Assembly (NCBI GenBank): GCA_032690845.1
Contig: CM064424.1
Location: 46,017,511 to 46,081,510 of the forward strand
Source: Eleusine coracana subsp. coracana
Lineage: Eukaryota > Streptophyta > Magnoliopsida > Poales > Poaceae
Length of the DNA: 64,000 bases
Direction: 5' to 3'
The notes below the pieces were generated by a model. That model was not told the origin of the DNA, searched no databases, and saw nothing but the letters and a program-made list of their open reading frames with translations. Both the position numbers and the translations under genes were made by a program. Positions within the stretch are counted from its first letter, which is position 1. Each line of letters starts with the position of its first letter. This document shows, piece after piece, positions 56,592-64,000 of this stretch.

Positions 56592-57425
56592 ATGCCGGGA
56601 GTTCCTAGGGAAAAGATTGAGCACGTGTTAAGGGTACCTCTAGGGGCTACCCCCGTTCGCCAAAGGATTAGAAGATTTGCGCAAGACCGCAAGGACGCTA
56701 TGAAGAAGGAGATAGTTAGATTGTTAGAAGCTAAGTTTATAAAGGAGGTGTATCATCTCGACTGGTTAGCAAATCCAGTCCTTGTACCTAAAAAGAATAA
56801 AGAGTGGAGGATGTGTGTTGATTATACCAATCTCAACAAGGTCTGCCCAAAAGACCCCTTGGCTCTTCCTTGTATTGATCAGATTGTAGATTCGATAGCC
56901 GAGTGTGAGCTTTTAAGCTTTCTAGATGCCTATTTGGGCTATCACCAGATCCCACTGAGAGTGGAAGATCAGATCATGACTTCCTTTATAACACCCTTCG
57001 GCGCCTATTGCTATATCACTATGCCGTTCGGTCTAAAAAATGCTGGCGCGACTTACCAACGAGGTATTCAACGCTGCCTTGCCACTCAGATCGGTCGGAA
57101 CGCTGAAGCGTATGTTGACGACATTGTTGTCAAGACTCGGAAAGTCGAAGAACTTCTCTCTGACCTGGCAGAAACCTTTGACAATCTGAGACATTATTCA
57201 ATGAAGCTGAATCCTAAAAAGTGTGTTTTTGGGGTTCCATCGGGAAAGTTACTCAGTTACATCATTTCGAAACGAGGTATAGAGGCTAACCCTAATAAAA
57301 TCAAGGCAATCCTTGATATGAAGCCGCCTAATTCTCAAAGGGACGTTCAGAAGCGGACTGGATGCATGGCATCCTTGAGTCGCTTTATTTCCCGATTGGG
57401 GGTTACCACTCTTCCGATTGCTTAA
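56592..57425 (+). pseudogene. Tat reverse transcriptase
   Basis: The frame contains AKFIKEVYHLDWLANPVLVP, WRMCVDYTNLNKVCPKDPL, LSFLDAYLGYHQIPL, MPFGLKNAGATYQR and the catalytic box YVDDIVVKTR. This is a standard Ty3/gypsy reverse transcriptase. The last part (SLSRFISRLG) runs into a one-base frameshift near 57415, after which the other frame continues. Confidence 0.88.
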
Positions 57426-57834
57426 AAAGCAGGACAACTTTGTTTGGACTGAGGAGGCGCAGTCGGTACTGGATGAATTAAGGATTCATCTCACCAGTAT
57501 TCCAGTGTTGGTGCCTCCGGAGCCAAGAGAAAAACTCCAGCTTTACATCTCGGCCACAACCCAGGTTGTGAGTACTGTTTTGACGGTCGACCGAGAAGAA
57601 TACGGACACATACAAAAAGTACAACATCCGGTCTACTTTGGGAGCGAGGTTCTCAGCGCCTCTAAGACAAGGTACCAGCAGATCTTGAAGTTGTTATATG
57701 CATTATTGATCACCTCGGAGTTGAAGCACTATTCCAAGCTCATCCAATCTATTTCCAAGCTCATCCAATTGAAGTTCAAACTTCTTTTGCACTCGGGACG
57801 GTGTTACATAACCGAGAAGCTGAAGGAAAAATAG
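57418..57834 (+). pseudogene. Tat RT-associated RNase H region
   Basis: LLKKQDNFVWTEEAQ-type sequence starts just after the frameshift. It continues with LRIHLTSIPVLVPPEPREKL, LYISATTQVVSTVLTVDREE and PVYFGSEVLSASKTRYQQI. This is the connection/RNase H domain of gypsy Pol. A stop ends it at 57834. Confidence 0.75.
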
Positions 57835-57977
57835 CCAAGTGGGTAGTCGAACTTGGTCAGTATACTATTACATTCACGCCGTGGTCGGCTATAAAGGAAC
57901 AAGCGTTAGCTGAATTCGTTGCCGAGTGGACAGAGATTCAAAATCCTCCTAGTGCCCAAGATATCGAGTACTAGAAA

Positions 57978-58211
57978 ATGTACTTTGATGGTTCCCTTCA
58001 ATTACAAGGGGCAGGTGCGGGAGTTGTATTTATCTCGCCTACTGGAGAAAGGCTTCGATATGTCCTTCAAATCATGTTTCGCGCGTCTAATAATGCTGCG
58101 GAATATGAAGCTCTCCTACACGGTCTACGTATTGCTGTGTCACTCGGCATTAAGCACATCGACATATTTGGTGATTCGGCCTTGGTCATTAATCAGGTCA
58201 CCAAGGATTAG
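57978..58211 (+). pseudogene. Second (archaeal-type) RNase H of the Tat element
   Basis: MYFDGSLQLQGAGAGVVFIS begins with the catalytic Asp in YFDGS. ASNNAAEYEALLHGLRIA carries the catalytic Glu, and IFGDSALVINQV a further Asp. An extra RNase H between Pol and integrase is a hallmark of the plant Tat lineage. A TAG at 58209-58211 cuts the frame before integrase. Confidence 0.82.
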
Positions 58212-58565
58212 AATTGTGTAGATGATAACATGAGTGCTTATTGCCAAGAAGTGCGAAAACTCGAAGACAAGTTTGATGGATTGAAGTTCACACATGTTCT
58301 CTGAGATAATAACCAGGTGGCTGATGAGTTAGCCAAGATAGGATCATCTCGGTCTATAGTACCGCCGGGTGTTTTCCTACATGTTCTGGATTCCCCAACA
58401 ATTTCTCCTCGGTCGGACGTGTTGATGAGTATTGTTGCTGATCTTATTGGCGATAACGTCTCCAAGACCAACTGGCGTGACCCACTCATTCAGTATTTGG
58501 ATAAGGGAACACTGCCCTCGGATCCTGATAAGCAGCAAAGATTGAAGATCTGATCTTGAGGATAC

Positions 58566-59708
58566 TTGTTGGTGGGGGACCAACTTTACAAAAGGGGTGG
58601 TTCCAACATTTTGATGCGATGCATCTCAATTCCTGAAGGCCAGAAGTTGGTAGAAGAGATTCATTCGGGAATATGCAGCAATCTTGTAGCTTCCAGGACT
58701 TTGGTCCGCAAAGCTTTCCGACAAGGGTTTTATTGGCCCACGGCAGTCGAAGATGCACACCAAGTTGTTCGGAAGTGTGAGGGTTGTCAATTCTTCGCTC
58801 AACAAACACATGTGCCTTCACAACAACTTGACATGATACCATTGACTTGGCCTTTTGCTGTTTGGGGGCTTGATATTGTCGGTCCTTTCAAGAAAGCGCC
58901 AGGCGGGTTCACTCATTTGTTTGTTGCTATCGACAAATTCACCAAGTGGATTGAAGCGAAGTCGGTCAGCAAGATTACATCCAAGAAGGCGATCGAGTTT
59001 GTCAAAGATATATTCACTCGGTTTGGAGTTCCTCATGATATCATTACCGATAATGACACTCAATTCACTTCAGTCGAGTTCCGGGACTTTGCCGATGAGA
59101 TGGGAATAAAGATCCACTTTGCATCAGTGGCTTATCCGAAAAGCAATAGGCAGGTCGAACGGGCCAATGGTATGATTCTTCAAGGATTAAAGCCGCGGAT
59201 ATTTGACAGACTCAAACCTTATGCCGGTCGGTGGGTCAAAGAGTTGCCTTCAGTCCTTTGGGGGCTTCGGACAAACACTAGTCAGGCTACTGGACAGTCA
59301 CCTTTTTCATTGGTCTATGGCTCAGAAGCTATGTTGCCGAGTGAGGTCAGTCTTGTCTCGGCAAGAGTTCAAGCGTACGATGAAAAGCTTTCTGAGGAGA
59401 ACCGAGAGATTGATTTGATTGCAGCAGAGGAGTTGCGTGATCGCGCTCTATTTCAGTCGGCACTCTACCAACAAGGCTTGCGTCGTTATTATGATAAGAA
59501 CATCCGTAGTCGCCACTTTCAAGATGGAGACCTAGTGCTTCACCGAGTGCAATCGACAAAGAATCAGCATAAGCTCTCTCCAAAGTGGGAAGGACCGTAC
59601 GTAGTGAAGGAAGTCACTCGCCCACGGGCTTACCGACTGAAGTATGAAGACGGCGACGATATTCCAAACTCATGGAACACAAATCAGCTACGTTGTTTCT
59701 ATACTTAG
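58566..59708 (+). pseudogene. Tat integrase
   Basis: A 380-codon frame. The zinc-binding part includes HSGICSNLVASRTLVRKAF and CEGCQFFAQQ. The catalytic core has WGLDIVGPF (first Asp), DNDTQF (second Asp) and QVERAN (Glu). The residue before that, usually Gly in SNGQ, is Arg here (SNRQ). The C-terminal part DGDLVLHRVQSTKNQHKLSP and WEGPYVVKEVTRPRAYRL leads to NSWNTNQLRCFYT. The frame itself is intact, though its natural start lies upstream within the broken Pol. Confidence 0.88.
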
Positions 59709-60235
59709 CTATTATTTTGTGTATTTATACATTATGAATGAAACTTCGGTCTTTTTTAATGAAAGATTTTCTGATGATTTTCAAACTATATTTGTCTCGA
59801 TTCCTTAATTTATACTATTAAACAATCGAGCCAGGGGGCTAGCAATAATGTCCCATCTTGGTCTAACCATATTTTGGTTTTGGCCTATTTTTTGACCGAA
59901 TTATTATCATGAGATCTTGAGTTTTGGTCTTTATTATTTTGGTCTTATGCTTATACATCATGGTTAAATACTTTGTGCTGCACATCAAACTACCACTACA
60001 CTAAACCCAGAGCCAAAAGTGTGAGAGGTCATGTGTCGATTGGTCGATTCTGTTTGTCATGCGATTACGGATTACAACCAAATATGTTATGGCAGACCGA
60101 TGCAATCTTTGTTTCTCTTGATAGAAACATGTCAATGATATCTTTGTCAAACTTCTAAAGCTATAAAAGCATAAGATTAGTTTATACACAAGTATCATTA
60201 CAAAAACACTACTAATATTTTACACTATTACAGGA
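59709..60235 (+). other. Spacer between integrase and the antisense gene
   Basis: AT-rich internal sequence of the Tat element with no supported gene on either strand. Confidence 0.45.
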
Positions 60236-63088
60236 TTATATCTCCTTTGAAGGAGAGGAAGAGTCGGCCCGAAGTTCGACCTCTGGAGTTGCTGGGGGAG
60301 TCGGCACGGTCGGATTGATTTCTATATTTTCGACCAAGGCCTAGCAAGTCTCTATCATGGAATCCAGGAGCAGCTGACATTGGTCGTCGGTCAGGTCGGG
60401 GTTAAAGCCCTCTTTGATCTTGTCCAATGGCAGAGCAGGAGATCAGGATTGGCAAATAGCCAACACTTGACTCCCGGCTTTGGTCACCACTCGCCGAGTG
60501 TTATGAGCAATGGCTTCTGATGCATGCTCCAACAAGTAGTCCAGAGAGTGACCAGTCTGCTCTACTCGGTTAGCATGAACATAGTTCATTGCTTGCCGAG
60601 CGGCGTAAGATAGAGCTGCAAATAATAATTATTGGTCAGTATGATCAACAGAAGAATCAAGCAGAAGGAAGAAGTCGAAGGCTTACTGGCGAGTTTACAT
60701 TTGAAGGATTTGGAAACAGTTTTAGCCTCCTCTATCTTCACTTCAGTCCCCTTCAACTCCTCCTGCAGCCGAGTGATCTCGGTCTTATGATCTTCAACCA
60801 ATTTGGAGAGGCTCTCCTTCTCAACCTTCAAGGCATCAACGAATCTCTGCTGGTCAAGGCGTCAACGAATCTCTGCTGGTTGAAAGTAAAACTTTTAGCA
60901 CCAGAGTGGTCAGCAGATTGCCTAAATATGGATGGTAGGAAAACTTACCAGACAGATCTGCACGAACTTGGTCTAAGACCTTGTTTATCTCTTGTCGGTC
61001 GGCCAACAGCTTCTTGTTTTCCTCTAGGTCCTTGGAGAGTTGCTGACCGGTGACTAGCAAGACAATGAATAAGAAGTTAGTCTAAAACATAAAGACAATA
61101 AGATTAGGCGACCAAGGACATACCAAAAGTTTCGGCTTCAAGATATTCCACTCTAGCCTGCTTTCTCTCCACAAGAGCATACACTTTCTGATATGCAGAA
61201 GATAAATGAGCTAAAAGATGAGAGCGAAGCAAGGTAAAAGCATAATGTTGAGTTACCTTGCTGGACTCCCGGTGTTGGTGCAAAATCTCCACATCCTCCA
61301 CCTCAGGCCGACCAAGCATATCTACAGGAAGAGTCCTTTTACCTTTGTCGAGAGGCAAAGAGACATTAGTTAGAGTGATCTGAGGTAGAGGCTCGGTGGA
61401 GGCAGGAACCGTCTTTTCAAATGGTTTATCCACTTCGGTCGGCGTGTTTGAAGACTTGCCAACCGAATGGGACACACCAGTCGGACGAGGTGGGAGTTCA
61501 GACCGAGTATCCTCAGATCCCTGAGCACTCTGAGAACCACTTGTTCGACTGCCAAGAAAAAAAAACATATAAGGAAGAGATCAGGAAATGTTGAGATCAG
61601 CAATAAGAGACAAAGGAGTATAGGGTTTAAAGATTAAACCTGGGAGCCTTCTTGAGCTTGATCCGGCAAAGCCTCTTCTTTGAAGAAGTCGACTGAAAAT
61701 CAGTCTCCTTCCTCTTTTGAGAGGGCTAGTCAGTCTTGCCAGTCTGCACCACCTCTTCCGTTGACCTCTGAGTTGGGCTCGGGGGCTCCGGTCGGTCTGA
61801 AGGTCGGTTGGAGGTTGCAGGAGCAGGTTGACCAGCATCTACGGCAGTTATTTCTTCATCGTCATCCTAGTCCCCCGCATACTGGTGTCGGCGCCCGATA
61901 GTCCGCTTCTGGAGCTTGTCAGGGGAGGCCAGAGTAACGACGGGAGTGATGCTGACTGGTCGAGCTCCTGCGGAGGAACTTGAATCCCCAGCGCCGGTCA
62001 CCAGTGTCTTCTTGACATAATCAGGTCTCTCAGTATCGGTCTGAGGGAGTGGGGGATGAGATACATAAGTATCCAACACCTGCATGAAGATCAAAACATT
62101 GAGTACAACATCAAGATAGGATAACAAGGGATAGCTAAAGACAGACTGAGGCTTACTCGGGCTCGCATTATGCTCTTGTTATACGCCTTTTTGACCAAAG
62201 AATGGTCCTGAAGGATATCCCCTTCAAACATCTTCAACAAGAGTCTTCGGTGGAGTTCACCATTCGGTGGGTCCGGCACCTCCCTGGTCTCATCCTCATT
62301 AACATAGTCCCATACCGGTTGACATTGAAGCTTCAGGGGCTGAACTCGTCGGATGATAAAACTTTTTGCGACTGTAATGCCATCGACGCCTTCAGCCTTT
62401 AGACCGGTAATTTTATTAAGCAAAGCAACCACTTAAGGATCGGTCAAATCGGGCCTCTCTGTCCAATGCGCTTGGGGAATAGCCTTCGCACCAGTGAAGT
62501 CAGCAAGAACAGGGGGAGGGTTGTCACAATAGAATCACTCATCCTTCCGATTCTTGTTTCCGGTCCTTAATGGGACATTGATGTAGGCCTCCTTCTTGCG
62601 TAACTGGACGCCGACTCCGCCTATGGCCACTTGGTTATCCTTGGTTGGCAGTGGTCAGAGGATAAACAGATGGCGGAAGAGATTGAAATAGGGGAGAGTG
62701 CCAAGAAAAGCTTTGCACAAATGTACAAAGATGGCAATATGAAGAGTGGAGTTGGGATTAAGGTTGACAAGCTCAATCCCATAGAAAAAAGGAGCCCGTG
62801 CAAAAAACTACAGCAGGGAACTCCAAAGCCATGCTCAAAGAATGAGCGAAATACTACGATCTGCTGGTGAATGGGGATGGGGCAGGATTCACGAGGTACC
62901 TTCCAGTTGATCCGAGCCTGCTCTGGAAGGACGCCATCCGCCACCATCTAGTTCATGTCAGCCTGTGAACGGCTGCTCTTCGAGAACTCCCAAAGTTGCT
63001 CCGGGATGTCGACCTCCGACAAGGACGACGCAGCGGCGGTGGCGGCGGAAGAAGCTGGGATTGAAATGGAAGTCCTCTTGCGACCCAT
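60236..63088 (-). pseudogene. Antisense multi-exon gene carried by the Tat element
   Basis: The minus-strand ATG at 63088 gives MGRKRTSISIPASSATAAAS, then a TAG right before MVADGVLPEQARINWKVP. The next part (IVVFRSFFEHGFGVPCCSFL) resembles the plant 'putative gypsy-type transposon' domain (Transposase_28 family). Further exons by reading: ~62432-62160 (VALLNKITGLKAEGVDGITV), ~62085-61640 (proline/serine-rich, ending basic), ~61550-61265 (LPQITLTNVSLPLDKGKRTL), ~61200-61125, ~61058-60950, ~60880-60690 and ~60615-60236. The last four are coiled-coil (LSKLVEDHKTEITRLQEELK). The end is SSPSKEI, stop. Introns carry gt-ag-like ends. Tat relatives such as Grande and Retand are known to hold opposite-strand ORFs here; their function is unclear. 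Stops make this copy a pseudogene. Confidence 0.7.
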
Positions 63089-63294
63089 CGCGAACAGGAT
63101 TGGACACGGTGAAAGAGTTTGAGAAACTTCGCCAAATCTCGGGGGCTAAACACGGTGGGATCTGTGGCGGCTAGAAGCGAGAAAGCTAACCCTAGCCAAA
63201 AAAACAGAGGAGTCGCGAGAACAGAGAAGGCGCAAGGAAGACGGAGAGTTCGCTAGCAAATGCGGCGTGGACTGAAGGTCAACCTGGTGCAGCC

Positions 63295-63301
63295 TTTTAT
63301 A
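63295..63301 (-). promoter_or_regulatory. TATA box of the antisense gene
   Basis: On the minus strand tataaaagg lies about 207 bp before the ATG at 63088. It implies that the antisense gene has its own promoter inside the element. Confidence 0.65.
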
Positions 63302-64000
63302 CCCTTGCCTTTTTTGACCTAAGGGTCCCATGGGCCGGGGTGTGCCGTACTATAGTGCGACCCTAATATTAACTAAGGTTAATTGAGGGCTTAAGCCCAT
63401 TAGGGTTACGAACCCCGAAAAATGAGACTCGAGGGCTTCTTTGATGAGAAGTACCCGAGAATTATTTCACCATATCTATGTGATTTGATGATCATGTGGC
63501 AAAGGACTTGATGGTCATATGGTTACAAGTTCAAGGGTTATGGTACTGACTAAAGTCAAATAACCAGAATTATCAAATTTGGACTTAAACGGGTGATTGG
63601 AATTAGGGAAAGCTATATTATGACTAAAGTCATTTAGCTTAATACTGAATATGACTAGAGTCATAAAATTCCGACCAACCAATCACTCGGAAATAATATG
63701 TGCCACTCGACCGGTTTGATGATCGGTCGGCAAAGTGGTCACTTAGCAATAGGACCCAAGGGTTTGATAAACAGAGGTCTGAAAGATTCAAACTTGATGG
63801 TTTGAATATCTATAAACAAATTAATAAGAGCTAATACAATTAGACTCTTGTATTATTTGTTAGTCTCCAAATTATACAAGAGTCGGGGGCAACACCTGAC
63901 CGGTACACCTGATCTATCAGAAACTTTGATAACGAGGTCTTTCTAATTTATGATTTTTAGATCATTCGAAGAATTAAAGCTCAAAATCAGAAAGCACTCG
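63302..64000 (+). other. 3' internal region of the Tat element
   Basis: Non-coding. It contains repeated atgactaaagtcat and atgactagagtcat words (about 63540-63670), similar in style to the gagtgacttcaatcac words of the non-coding relative. The hairpin at 63843-63884 and a G-rich stretch follow. Confidence 0.5.
63843..63884 (+). repeat. Hairpin near the 3' end of the Tat element
   Basis: gactcttgtattatttg (63843-63859) pairs with caaattatacaagagtc (63868-63884), 16 of 17 bases, with an 8-base loop. gggggcaacacc follows at once. The counterpart is at 48903-48943. Confidence 0.75.

Larger units (their letters stand above)
53284..64000 (+). mobile_element. Tat-lineage Ty3/gypsy retrotransposon, 3' LTR beyond the window
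   Basis: It consists of a 5' LTR (53284-53691), a primer site, gag, protease, reverse transcriptase, RNase H, a second RNase H-like domain and integrase. A long region with an antisense gene follows. The extra RNase H, the integrase end NSWNTNQLRCFY and the ttggcatgccaggaagggg primer site are features of the plant Tat lineage (RIRE2/Retand-like). Several stops and frameshifts make this copy inactive. The hairpin and G-rich tract at 63843-63890 suggest that the 3' LTR starts near or soon after the window end. Confidence 0.85.

Noticed and set aside
58818..59063. Antisense frames across integrase
   Set aside because: They are shadows of the integrase frame, which carries all conserved motifs.

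Overview
The window is plant nuclear DNA, almost certainly from a grass (Poaceae). It holds two GC-rich, intronless, promoter-bearing genes (SAUR and BAHD families), one many-exon WD40 gene with canonical GT-AG introns, and dense nested retrotransposons with the usual grass signatures: Ty3/gypsy Tat-type elements, Ty1/copia gag, an RTE LINE, Stowaway-like MITEs and Helitrons. I cannot name the species. No prokaryotic, organellar or CRISPR features are present.

Layout. 0-4.6 kb: a MITE end, a SAUR gene (1294-1734, +), then a 5'-truncated LINE whose tail was later hit by a tRNA-derived SINE. 4.6-15.5 kb (minus): a 14-exon LisH-WD40 gene of the HOS15/TBL1 family. Its splice sites and reading frame can be followed from ATG to final stop (560 codons), but codon 362 is TGA. 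Its introns carry an RTE LINE with a 15-bp target duplication, a GC-rich repeat and a long (TA)n run. 16-24.2 kb: a tandem duplication of about 0.78 kb whose second copy is split by a degenerate 6.5-kb gypsy element (LTRs, primer site, polypurine tract and AAAAT duplication all visible). 24.2-28.9 kb: inverted-repeat elements, three head-to-tail Helitron-like units and a Stowaway MITE. 29.3-30.6 kb: an intact BAHD acyltransferase gene with a TATA box.

31-64 kb is a transposon nest: a Mutator-like transposase pseudogene without its catalytic middle (33.1-35.1 kb), a 41-bp tandem array (about 36 kb), an Athila-like ORF1 remnant (37.6-39.1 kb), and a copia gag (41.1-43.1 kb). The copia LTR (43171-52092) is itself split by a 3.8-kb solo LTR (44383-48191) and by a non-coding Tat-like element (48514-52056). 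A gypsy LTR fragment follows (52373-53283), and then a large plus-strand Tat-type element (53284 to beyond the window end) with gag, protease, RT, RNase H, an extra RNase H and integrase. Downstream of integrase this element carries an opposite-strand, multi-exon gene with its own TATA box.

Only the SAUR and BAHD genes look intact as host genes. The HOS15-like gene looks expressed in structure but carries a premature stop. No wholly new system is evident. The most interesting points are that nonsense codon, the Helitron array, the antisense gene of the Tat element, and a hairpin shared by the autonomous and non-autonomous Tat-like elements.
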